A stretch of 64,000 nt of DNA. Source: Algoriphagus lutimaris. GTDB taxonomy: Bacteria > Bacteroidota > Bacteroidia > Cytophagales > Cyclobacteriaceae. Below, in pieces: positions 1-8,762 of this stretch. Position 1 is the first letter of the stretch; every line of letters starts with the position of its first letter. The stretch covers positions 1,579,786 through 1,643,785 of the forward strand of contig NZ_JAFIDJ010000001.1 in NCBI RefSeq assembly GCF_017051705.1, written 5' to 3'. The notes below the pieces were generated by a model. The model saw nothing but the letters and a program-made list of their open reading frames with translations, searched no databases and was not told the DNA's origin. The position numbers and the translations under genes were made by a program.

Positions 1-1778
1 TGGAAAGGCAAAGCTTTCAAAAGTGCCACTGGATCCTGACCTATTCCTTGGTATTTATTGGTAAAGACTACAGCCGGATATTCTAACAAAGGTCGCTGAA
101 TCGAAAAACTTGGATTCGGGTCAAATTGCGTTTCATCATCATCCAAAGCATTGAAATAAGTCCTTAGATTACTTCTGATCTCTACCGGCTTCTCAATCCT
201 CAACATTGCCGGATTTACAAACCTCTTGAAAGAGACGCTGGTTTCAGGACTCGGTGCGGCATTTAAAGGTTCATCTTCCAAATTTGGTCCTCCACCTGAA
301 ATATCAGTCATTCTAATCCTGAATTCGTAGGTATTACCATATCGAAGCTGAGTTGTCAATGGAGTAGGAATCAAGGTCTTATTCTGAACTACTTTTTTAT
401 CTTGCACCACATCCTGAATGCCTCCATTGTCTTCATGGTTTCTATAGATTTCCAAAGCATCCTGATCCTCGGTTACAAGATTTTTTCCAATCCATTGGGC
501 ATAATACATGGGCAACCAATAATGGTCGCTGTTTGGGCCACTGATTTTATTCGGGTAAACTTGGTAAGGAAGCTCCGTTGAACTTGAGTCAAGTTGACCT
601 GAAAACATATTTTCAGATTCATTGATTTCAATGCTATTCAAACTTTCCCAATCATTACCGGGGCTTGCATGCCTCACATCTATATGGTATCCCATGACTC
701 CTAAAGGAGCATCAATCCGCTCATTAGAACCCGGATCTGAAGGATTTTCTATCATTTGACGCAGGTACCAAACAAGAATCTGTTCATCATCCCACCCTAA
801 GCGAATACCAGAATCGGATTGAGGAGGTAATTCGTCTTGTGTTTCCTCTAATAAATTACCACTGACCGGTTGGTTGGCATGTACGATTTTGGCAAACCCA
901 TCATTATAAGTTTGAGCCTCCATGAACAACTCATCCCAAGGACCTAATGGCACAGGTTCACTTGCGTCAGATACCTTTTTATATAAAACAGGAAACAAAA
1001 CTGGGGCAAATACAGGGCGGCTTTCTCCCATCATTAATGTTGGGATTTTTGCAGCATATCGCTTGATCAAAGGTCCATCAGCATGTTCAAGCAATCCGGC
1101 CTGGGCCACTGCATAAGGGTCATTTATTATATCCGCATAGATATATCCCCCATCTTCAAACCAATCTGCCTGGACTTGAAGCTGTACTTCATAAATCATC
1201 CCGCAGGCTTTCGCTAATAAAGGTTGTCTCAAAATGTTGGCAAATACTTTACCCCAACTCAACTCCGTCCTGGGTTGGTAATTGATAGTTGGAATTTTAT
1301 CCCGAACGGCGCAATGGTATCCATCATCCGTCACGGCATTGGGGTGTCTAGGCTGGGTGAAATTGAAACGATCTCGATAGGAAAACGGCAAGTATTTTTT
1401 AATACTGTTTTCGACTGGTACTGGGGCAGGTAATTTATCCGTGTTATCTGTGATAGGCAAAGGCATTGCATCAGCCACTTTCTGTATTATATCGGCTTTA
1501 TTTGTTGCCGGTATCACATTCACAGCTTGTACAATTGGAATTCTACTAGGAGCTGTAGCATTGCTCAAAGGGAAATCTTCTGATCCTCTGACAATAGACA
1601 AACTAAACTCAGGTTGAAAGTTTGCAAACCCTGGCACATTGGCTGGATTGGGTAAGCCGGTAGACCAAGTTGAAAACGGATTTGTATTCCTTGGCACTAC
1701 GACAATATTTAAAGTCAGCGTATTCCCATCAAATCGCTGAGGAAAAGTCATTAAGGATATCAATCTTTTAGGTTCCAT
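1..1778 (-). CDS. Uncharacterised large protein, C-terminal end beyond window
   Basis: I do not recognise this protein. An ATG at 1776-1778 on the minus strand opens about 592 codons without a stop up to the window edge, so the C-terminal part is missing. The visible part starts MEPKRLISLMTF, shows no signal peptide and no membrane segment, and reads as a soluble protein rich in Pro, Asn and Asp. Near residue 480 the stretch RYGNTYEFRIRMTDISGG looks like the last strands of a fibronectin-III-type domain (inference). The start lies 22 bp after the stop of the 1767-residue gene on the same strand, so the two are very likely one transcription unit and probably act together. Codon use and base composition match the neighbours. 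No function is offered. Confidence 0.8.
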   Translation of the reverse strand, partial: MEPKRLISLMTFPQRFDGNTLTLNIVVVPRNTNPFSTWSTGLPNPANVPGFANFQPEFSLSIVRGSEDFPLSNATAPSRIPIVQAVNVIPATNKADIIQKVADAMPLPITDNTDKLPAPVPVENSIKKYLPFSYRDRFNFTQPRHPNAVTDDGYHCAVRDKIPTINYQPRTELSWGKVFANILRQPLLAKACGMIYEVQLQVQADWFEDGGYIYADIINDPYAVAQAGLLEHADGPLIKRYAAKIPTLMMGESRPVFAPVLFPVLYKKVSDASEPVPLGPWDELFMEAQTYNDGFAKIVHANQPVSGNLLEETQDELPPQSDSGIRLGWDDEQILVWYLRQMIENPSDPGSNERIDAPLGVMGYHIDVRHASPGNDWESLNSIEINESENMFSGQLDSSSTELPYQVYPNKISGPNSDHYWLPMYYAQWIGKNLVTEDQDALEIYRNHEDNGGIQDVVQDKKVVQNKTLIPTPLTTQLRYGNTYEFRIRMTDISGGGPNLEDEPLNAAPSPETSVSFKRFVNPAMLRIEKPVEIRSNLRTYFNALDDDETQFDPNPSFSIQRPLLEYPAVVFTNKYQGIGQDPVALLKALPF

Positions 1779-1800
1779 AATTCAAGTTTTTAATAAAAAA

Positions 1801-4800
1801 TTAGGCTATCTGTCGACTTTCTTGCCAAGTCTCTTCAAAGCTGATATTGATGATGAAGCAAATACTTATGTCCAAACCAAAAGTCACCGAAGCAGTACAA
1901 TCCGTTCTTTCAGGACTGGAAATTCTTTTGACGGTTCCACTTGCTTCTATATAAATAGTTACACTTACCACTCCGCCCAACAGATTCGCATGCCCTTTGA
2001 AAAGCATGAAGGCAGTAACTTCAATGACATTGGCATCTGCATACATTTCGCAACCTACCATATAGGTGACGCTTACATTCCCCACAACTGGAAGTCCTAC
2101 AGAAATATTGGCTCCAAAACCAAATTTCATCATGAGACTTGGGCCTATTTTGGTATCACAAGCGATTTTGACCTCAACAGAACCAACAGCATAAATCGTA
2201 GCGGCTCCGACAGTTACACACATCACTTCCAATCCACCATTGAACTGGATAAATCCACCTGCTGTAGGAAGTAGTTGCTTTGGATCTGTGGTTACTTTTA
2301 AGGCCGCATTGAAATAAACTCCAAGCGCCAAACCTGCCTCCAACCTCAATGGACATTGAGGTGAGTTATAAACGGAATCCTCTGGAGGGAAGCGTATCAA
2401 AGGGATTTCTTTGGAAGCCTCAAACTTATATTCCCAGATTTCACCAGCATTACTCATGGCTATTTGCAGTCCTTTGCGCATCACTGCTCCATAGTCACCC
2501 GTACTCAAGGCTGCCAACATCTGTAACAATTCAATTACAGGCTCTAAAGCTGGGCTAAATTCCACTTCAGGTAATGGGATCCCATCCAAAGGACCAGGAT
2601 TATCCTTGTCTCCAGCATACCCTGTCTCTTTTCCTTTGCCAGCATCAAAATTCCCTTTGATGGTAATTAATCGTTCAAATGAGCCCAAGTCAACCACCAT
2701 TCCCACGTTATTTACCTTACTCTTCCAGGTATCGGCTAAGTCATTTGCAAAAGAATCTACATCGAAATTCAACTTGGAATCCACATACTGCTTATTTCCT
2801 GGAGCTCCCTGTGTCGCTTTGTATTCAATATAGATTTTCAAAGAATCCATATTCACCAAATACAGTGGGTCAAAATTAGGGACATCAAATGCCAAAGCTT
2901 TATTCAGTGCCTGATTCGCTTCTCCTGATAAGAGTTTAAATCCTTTATCAACAATTTTTCCTGCTTCCTCTTTAGCCGTAATCTCCATCAACTCCAGCAC
3001 TTTCCTCCCTCCATCAGTGGCCGCATTTTCAATAAATGCCTTGACTTTATTACCCTGGTCATCTACCCCTTCCAATAAAGCCATGGCCTTGCCATAATTA
3101 GAATAGGCATCTCCCACATTTGGGAAAATACTGCTTCCATTCATCAATTTGTAAGCATCTGAAAAGATGGGAGGGGTTTTACTCAACAACTTGGAAACCC
3201 CTTTCTTATAACTAGGGGTCAGAAAGAGCGCTTTTTGTGTGGAAGTACTTTGTAAAAATCCATAATTGAACGTGGCTTCAACCGGATCTCTTAAAATCTC
3301 CATAGGATGCGCCAATCGAACCAGATTATTATTGACATCCGAATTGCTCACGACTTTTTCTGCTACCCATTTTCCTATTCTAATCAAAGGAATAGGAACA
3401 TGAGGAGGTAAAGGAGTCACTTCTCCGGTACCTGTCTCATGCTGCACCATACTCCAACTACCGTCTTTGGGAAGAATGACTGAACCTCTCGTAGAGGCGA
3501 CAAAAATTGGATTTCCAAACTCATTGCCCGGTTTTTCCGAAGGGGAAATATCAAATCGGTTGATTTGCATTAACTGACCTGTGCCCCCCACATCCATCAC
3601 ACAATCCACATCCCCTCCAATCAATCCTCCTTGTAATCCCAACAAGGTATTAAGTTGTTTTGGAGTCAATGGAATACCTGGAGGTGACAATTGAACATAT
3701 CCTAAAATCTTTTTGGCGGGAGTTCTTCCATTTTTATGCCCTTGAACTAAATTCTCAATCTCCACATCTGCATCGAAATAAACTGCAACGCATTTGACTT
3801 GTTGATCCAGGTAGCTTAAGCCATCTGAAGTTTCACTATTGACAATGACATCTCCACTTTCATTGATGTATTTTTTCCCGATTTGGATTTGATTAGAAGT
3901 CACAAAATCGGCTACCGACCCATCTTCTTGAATATTGGAAATGTTAAAAAGCCCCCTAAGTGTACCGGGGTGCAATTCATATCGCTCTTTTTCCTCCAAT
4001 TTTCCGGGGAATGATTCGTCAATGTATTTCGCTCTAAAATCAAAAATCCCATCTGATTCTGGTTGCCAACCGCTATCAGTTCTAAATACAAAGCCAGAAC
4101 TTGTCCGGAAAATAGTGATCGTTCTTACCACACGAATCCCCCAAGGGTACACGATACTTTTAACTTGAATTACTTCGTGCCCTGTCCTCCCAAGCATCAC
4201 ATCAAATCTTGCTTGGCTTGTTTGAGCAATGGCAGCGGAGGGGCTCAGCCAATTACTGAACATACTGGCTCCGTATCCTGAAAAATCAATTTTGCTTACC
4301 GGAACACCTCTGGAAAGTAATTGAGTGGGATTACCTTGGTTGACAAAAAATTCACCATTAAAAATTTCTGTAACACTTTGACCTAAGGTAGAAGCCCCAC
4401 TAGCCACACCATTCATTCCCAAGACATTATTTAACTGAACAGTAAATCCTGCAAACATGGGGGAGTCATTCATTTTAGGTTCAGCAGGATCCTTTTTACC
4501 ATAATTTCCAGCTGTCGCTCGGATTTGAATCCCTCCTTCCATTTGATTAGGGAAATTCGGCCGAACATTATCCAATTCGGGCTTGATGGTCTCTTTGGCA
4601 TTGGTGTGACTTAATTCTGCCAAAGCTTTCATTCCGAATGAAAGTGTAAACTGCGCATTCACCGAAGCTTCCTTTTTCTGGTATTTATCCAAGATAAATT
4701 CAACCAAAGGTTTTGGTGAGATGGCAATCCTTTCCGAATGATTATTTAAAATTCTGGTGGGACCACCATCGTTGGGATAGTAGTTAAATAAAACCGGAGG

Positions 4801-7104
4801 ATCTCCCGGCTTGGATTTGCCAGGAGGAGTTAAATTGAAAATTGGTTCCCATGCCACCTGAGGCATCATGAATAAGCGAGTCATTGCTCCAGGAGCAATC
4901 ACTTCCATTCCCTCCACAGAAATCAATTGACCCGATTGGGAAATCGTTGCTTCAGATTCAGAAACTAAATGTGCTATACCTGTGGTTATTCGATCTCTTC
5001 TAGGCAGTCCCATACTTACCCCCAACTGGTTGGCATTTGAACTCACATCCAGTAAGGCAAAATACTCCGTTTCATAAGGCCTCATGAAGGGATCCAATTG
5101 ATCTTCATAGGGAGGCAATCCATTATCACTTGCAGCAGTATTCACGGCTTTTAAAGTACCTACTACAGTCTCTGATTTCACGTGATTCATGGAGACCGAG
5201 CTTGCAGCCATGGCAATATCTCCTTGACCGGAAGTAGAGGTATTGGCAGGACCAAAATGAAACTTGACTTCTACAGAATCTGATTTTTCATCTAGAGGTT
5301 CTTGACTGATTTGGCAAACCAGCCAACTCTTAATCCCATCAATTCCCTTCCTTTTATCACCGAATTGTCTTGCAAATAATCCCAGGTTGGCAACATAAGG
5401 ATCAGGTAAAGTAGGCATGTAACTCAACATACCAAACACTAAGAATGTCTGGCTCTTAAGAATTTTTTTCCAGTCCTCGGAACACTCTCCGAATACCAAT
5501 GCACCATTTACAGGAGATATCGTGAAAAGTGCATTTTCTAATGCAATAGCTATACTTTTAAAATCAGGAACTTTACTAAAGGGCAACTTATTGTCCCAAA
5601 GTATATTGTCATCAAATAGGTATATCAATTTCTTTGCATCGCTTCCCGCCAATATCAAAGCTGAATTTTTTGTCTTAACAGAAACTGGTAAACCATTCAC
5701 TTGTAATGGTCTATCCACTTTAATTTCAGAATTGACCAAGCCTGCAATCATTTCAGTTCCTTCGGCCAGGGAATTATATAAAAACAGGGCTCCCTTCTTT
5801 AAGCTCAAAGAGACTGATGTTCCATGTTCATTCAAATCATCTTTCCAATGATTGATTTCCTGAAAAGCTCCTTCCCCATTGGAAAACTTATCCGTGATCC
5901 CGATTCTTCCAACATCAACTAATAGAAACGGATTCTCTAAAAAGAGCTTCCTAGCCTGTAGCCCTTGCCATTTTAATTTTATACCTGACTTCAGAAGTTG
6001 AAGAATCCCTCCTGAACCTGCTACTTCTAAAGGTGCTGAGATATCTAACTCAGGTGCTGGAATAGCCCACCAAGATTCCTCAATACTTGCACTTCCTGAG
6101 AATTCTGCCATGGGGCTCTTTTGCTTTTTAGGAGCAAATTCTGACTCAGAACAATCAAAGGGGATGAGTAATCTTGAAAGTTGAGAATTGTACTTAGGTA
6201 CTTTCTTTGACCTTCTAAAGGAAGCCTTCTCTCCATATACTATGCATTGAGCATCACTTATTTCTTTTAATTGAATTTTGGAAGCTCCTGAAAATGAAAA
6301 ATTAAGTTTATTAGGGGTATTGATCTTCGCTTCAAATGCATCTCTTCCATGTTTGTTTTTTGAATTGGTAGCATTCGGAGCCTGATCTAAATCCAGACTT
6401 ACCTGAACCGAGGTTGTGGCGGCCAAAATAAGTTTCTCTCCTTGTAAAACTGGATCTGCACTTAATTGAATCCTCCCGTCTTTCACCAAAAAACCTACAT
6501 AGCGTGAATTTGGCGCATTGCTAGCAAGCATATCCGCTCGGACATAAAAACTACCAGCTGCGACATCGTAAGTTTTTGTTACTTCAATGGGTGCAGCATT
6601 GATCTTTTTAACTTTTGATTCTTTAAAAGTTGCTTTAAATAGAAGTACGGGAAGATTACTGTTTTGCTGGTAAATCCCCACCAACTTGGTTACCCTAAAA
6701 AAATCAATTATTACTACCCTTCCATCTACCCTTTTCAAGGGTCCAATCGATTTGACCACCTTTGCACCCGCTGCCCATTTGGGTGTACTCGCCCTAATCT
6801 GAGTGCTTTTGACAGGAACCTCCCTTACAAATGCTTTCAACCTCGGCTCACTTTCTTTCATGGTAGCCTTATCAGCCACCTTCTTTATGAGCTCGATCTT
6901 TTTCTTGGGAATTCTTTCTTGAAAAAAAAGTTCAGAATTCTCAAAACTGAATGGCTCTTCTTGAATTTCTTGGCTATCCTGAATCAGTAAGGATTTTGCC
7001 AAAAGTGGGATTCCTTCATCCCATTGTTTTTTCTCTGAAGATTTTCCTGCATTCAAATGACCAAAAACATTGGACAATAGTGATTCCAGCTGGTCTTTTT
7101 CCAT
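1801..7104 (-). CDS. Giant uncharacterised protein (1767 aa)
   Basis: I do not recognise a named family. The product starts MEKDQLESLLSNVFGHLN and has no signal peptide, so it is probably made as a cytoplasmic protein or exported by an unusual route. The first 150 residues are charged and helical. The middle (about 250-1250) is a long mixed beta-rich region, including a Gly-Arg-Thr motif region (MLGRTGHEVIQVKS, about residue 970). The last 180 residues are alternating hydrophobic and polar beta-strands rich in Gly and Val (for example GFGANISVGLPVVGNVSVTY), as in a beta-solenoid or barrel-like fold. There are no cysteine clusters or obvious catalytic motifs. It is followed after 22 bp by another large unknown gene. 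A TAnnTTTG box lies about 125 bp upstream. The open frame over 5.3 kb makes the coding call certain; the function is unknown. Confidence 0.9.
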   Translation of the reverse strand: MEKDQLESLLSNVFGHLNAGKSSEKKQWDEGIPLLAKSLLIQDSQEIQEEPFSFENSELFFQERIPKKKIELIKKVADKATMKESEPRLKAFVREVPVKSTQIRASTPKWAAGAKVVKSIGPLKRVDGRVVIIDFFRVTKLVGIYQQNSNLPVLLFKATFKESKVKKINAAPIEVTKTYDVAAGSFYVRADMLASNAPNSRYVGFLVKDGRIQLSADPVLQGEKLILAATTSVQVSLDLDQAPNATNSKNKHGRDAFEAKINTPNKLNFSFSGASKIQLKEISDAQCIVYGEKASFRRSKKVPKYNSQLSRLLIPFDCSESEFAPKKQKSPMAEFSGSASIEESWWAIPAPELDISAPLEVAGSGGILQLLKSGIKLKWQGLQARKLFLENPFLLVDVGRIGITDKFSNGEGAFQEINHWKDDLNEHGTSVSLSLKKGALFLYNSLAEGTEMIAGLVNSEIKVDRPLQVNGLPVSVKTKNSALILAGSDAKKLIYLFDDNILWDNKLPFSKVPDFKSIAIALENALFTISPVNGALVFGECSEDWKKILKSQTFLVFGMLSYMPTLPDPYVANLGLFARQFGDKRKGIDGIKSWLVCQISQEPLDEKSDSVEVKFHFGPANTSTSGQGDIAMAASSVSMNHVKSETVVGTLKAVNTAASDNGLPPYEDQLDPFMRPYETEYFALLDVSSNANQLGVSMGLPRRDRITTGIAHLVSESEATISQSGQLISVEGMEVIAPGAMTRLFMMPQVAWEPIFNLTPPGKSKPGDPPVLFNYYPNDGGPTRILNNHSERIAISPKPLVEFILDKYQKKEASVNAQFTLSFGMKALAELSHTNAKETIKPELDNVRPNFPNQMEGGIQIRATAGNYGKKDPAEPKMNDSPMFAGFTVQLNNVLGMNGVASGASTLGQSVTEIFNGEFFVNQGNPTQLLSRGVPVSKIDFSGYGASMFSNWLSPSAAIAQTSQARFDVMLGRTGHEVIQVKSIVYPWGIRVVRTITIFRTSSGFVFRTDSGWQPESDGIFDFRAKYIDESFPGKLEEKERYELHPGTLRGLFNISNIQEDGSVADFVTSNQIQIGKKYINESGDVIVNSETSDGLSYLDQQVKCVAVYFDADVEIENLVQGHKNGRTPAKKILGYVQLSPPGIPLTPKQLNTLLGLQGGLIGGDVDCVMDVGGTGQLMQINRFDISPSEKPGNEFGNPIFVASTRGSVILPKDGSWSMVQHETGTGEVTPLPPHVPIPLIRIGKWVAEKVVSNSDVNNNLVRLAHPMEILRDPVEATFNYGFLQSTSTQKALFLTPSYKKGVSKLLSKTPPIFSDAYKLMNGSSIFPNVGDAYSNYGKAMALLEGVDDQGNKVKAFIENAATDGGRKVLELMEITAKEEAGKIVDKGFKLLSGEANQALNKALAFDVPNFDPLYLVNMDSLKIYIEYKATQGAPGNKQYVDSKLNFDVDSFANDLADTWKSKVNNVGMVVDLGSFERLITIKGNFDAGKGKETGYAGDKDNPGPLDGIPLPEVEFSPALEPVIELLQMLAALSTGDYGAVMRKGLQIAMSNAGEIWEYKFEASKEIPLIRFPPEDSVYNSPQCPLRLEAGLALGVYFNAALKVTTDPKQLLPTAGGFIQFNGGLEVMCVTVGAATIYAVGSVEVKIACDTKIGPSLMMKFGFGANISVGLPVVGNVSVTYMVGCEMYADANVIEVTAFMLFKGHANLLGGVVSVTIYIEASGTVKRISSPERTDCTASVTFGLDISICFIINISFEETWQESRQIA

Positions 7105-7227
7105 GATAAAAAGGATTAAAAGTAAGACTTAATGCATTTTTCAAGGGATAAAAAGAAAGGCTTAAAAAAATAAACACTCAGGAGTTAACCTCTTGAAAAA
7201 CAGATGTTTAATTTAAAAATTATATCA

Positions 7228-7235
7228 CAAAAATA
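7228..7235 (-). promoter_or_regulatory. Possible -7 promoter box for the giant-gene operon
   Basis: On the minus strand this reads TATTTTTG, matching the Bacteroidota -7 consensus TAnnTTTG. It would start a transcript near 7222, giving a leader of about 118 nt before the 1767-residue gene. I see no convincing TTTG -33 box at the usual spacing, so the call is tentative. Confidence 0.35.
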
Positions 7236-7299
7236 CTAGTTAAAACTCTTGAATCTCTACCTAAGTTTTAAGGTTTGTGATAGAAAACAATTTTTGAAA

Positions 7300-7344
7300 T
7301 GTGATAAAAATCACCTTTTACTTAGTTTGTCTCAGTTAAATTTA
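7300..7344 (+). promoter_or_regulatory. CRP/FNR-like operator and promoter of the sulfide:quinone reductase gene
   Basis: TGTGATAAAAATCACC at 7300-7315 fits the CRP/FNR-family pattern TGTGA-N6-TCACA with one mismatch. Its core GTGAT-AAAA-ATCAC is a perfect inverted repeat. A -7-like box TAAATTTA lies at 7337-7344 (consensus TAnnTTTG). If transcription starts about 5 nt later, the operator centre (7307.5) sits near -42, which is the classical class II activator position. The downstream gene oxidises sulfide, so control by a redox- or signal-responsive Crp/Fnr protein is plausible but unproven. Confidence 0.5.
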
Positions 7345-7365
7345 TAATTATCAATTCGCTAACAC

Positions 7366-8628
7366 ATGAACCATTACCAGATTTTAATTATAGGAGGTGG
7401 AACTGCAGGTATCACCGTGGCTGCACAACTTAAAATAAAGGATAAATCCTTATCGATGGCTATCATCGAGCCCTCTGAAAAACACTACTATCAGCCCGCT
7501 TGGACTTTGGTAGGAGCAGGAACTTATAATTTCAAAGATACCGAGAGAAGCGAAGCTGATTATATTCCTAAAGGAGTTGATTGGATTAAAGATTATGCTA
7601 CTGGAATAGACCCCGATAGCAATTCTGTCACCACTAAAGACTCAGGAAAGATCACCTATGAATATTTAGTGGTTGCCCCAGGTTTAGTAATGATGCCTGA
7701 GTTGCTTCCCGGACTTCCTGAAGCTATGGAAAAGGGAATTGTTTGTAGTAATTATACCGACCCTGAGTACACCTGGGAAGAGTTACAAAAATTTAAAGGA
7801 GGAAATGCTGTATTTACTCAACCCACCACACCTATCAAATGCGGTGGAGCTCCTCAAAAGATTATGTATTTAGCTGAGGAATATTTCCGTCGTTCTGGAG
7901 TAAGGGACAAAACCAATGTCATATTTGCGACTCCGGGAACAGTCATTTTTGGAGTTCCTGATTTTGCCAATACACTTAATCAAATAATTCATGACCGGAA
8001 CATCATTTTCAAACCGTTTTATGCGCCTGTAAGGATTGATCCAGACAAAAAAGAAATCACTTTTAAGTATATCAAACCCAAAGGAGATGCTTCCAAAGAA
8101 GTGGAAGGTAATACTATACGAGGGGAATTGGTAGGAGAAGATGAAATCAAAATACCATTTGATTTTCTTCATTTGGCACCACCTCAAGGGGCACCAAAAT
8201 TTATCAGAGAATCTATTGTATCTATACAAGAAGGTCCAAATAAAGGTTGGGTAGATGTGGATAAGAACACCCTGCAACATCTTAGGTTTCCGAATATCTT
8301 CTCACTTGGCGATGTAGCAGCATTACCAACCGCCAAAACAGGTGCTGCTATTCGAAAACAAGCTCCTGTCTTAGTTGAAAATTTGATAAAATTGATCCAT
8401 ACCAATCATGTGGGATCAGCTGCCTACAATGGCTATTCATCCTGCCCTTTAGTAACTGGATATTCCAAAATGGTACTTGCAGAATTTAAATATGACAATG
8501 TTCGGGACAGTGACCCTTTAATTTCAAAATTTGTTGACACCACCAAAGAGCAGTATTCGATGTGGCTCTTGAAGAAATACGGCCTGCCTTTTATGTATTG
8601 GAATCTGATGCTTAAAGGAAAAGCTTAG
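7366..8628 (+). CDS. sqr: Sulfide:quinone oxidoreductase, mitochondrial SQOR-like type
   Basis: FAD-dependent membrane-associated enzyme that oxidises sulfide and passes electrons to the quinone pool; it serves sulfide detoxification or energy gain. The N-terminus carries the dinucleotide-binding motif IIGGGTAG (residues 8-15). Two cysteines sit where the redox pair of the animal SQOR type is expected: Cys159 in IKCGGAPQK and Cys360 in SSCPLVTGYSKMVLAEF. The second block and the C-terminal YWNLMLKG stretch are strikingly like human SQOR. At 420 residues the length is normal. The gene is monocistronic, with a strong terminator straight after the stop and a CRP/FNR-like site upstream. Another flavoprotein of the NDH-2/SQR superfamily is less likely given the two conserved Cys blocks. 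Confidence 0.9.
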   Translation: MNHYQILIIGGGTAGITVAAQLKIKDKSLSMAIIEPSEKHYYQPAWTLVGAGTYNFKDTERSEADYIPKGVDWIKDYATGIDPDSNSVTTKDSGKITYEYLVVAPGLVMMPELLPGLPEAMEKGIVCSNYTDPEYTWEELQKFKGGNAVFTQPTTPIKCGGAPQKIMYLAEEYFRRSGVRDKTNVIFATPGTVIFGVPDFANTLNQIIHDRNIIFKPFYAPVRIDPDKKEITFKYIKPKGDASKEVEGNTIRGELVGEDEIKIPFDFLHLAPPQGAPKFIRESIVSIQEGPNKGWVDVDKNTLQHLRFPNIFSLGDVAALPTAKTGAAIRKQAPVLVENLIKLIHTNHVGSAAYNGYSSCPLVTGYSKMVLAEFKYDNVRDSDPLISKFVDTTKEQYSMWLLKKYGLPFMYWNLMLKGKA

Positions 8629-8631
8629 GTT

Positions 8632-8660
8632 AAACCGGTCTTTAAAAGACCGGTTTTTTT
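8632..8660 (+). terminator. Intrinsic terminator after sqr
   Basis: The inverted repeat AAACCGGTCTTT / AAAGACCGGTTT is followed by a run of T, immediately after the stop codon. Confidence 0.9.
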
Positions 8661-8762
8661 ACTTTGATACCTTCCAAAACAACTTATTGCCATTTTACCT
8701 AAAGCAATATTTAATCTAAATCCTATCTTTTACTTTCATCTTCCGGGACCTATTCACAATTT

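Noticed and set aside
922-1433. Two short plus-strand open frames
   Set aside because: They lie antisense inside the large partial minus-strand gene that is open throughout, and have no family-like sequence.
7870-8280. A 136-codon minus-strand open frame
   Set aside because: Antisense to the SQOR-like gene, with low-complexity aromatic-rich composition.
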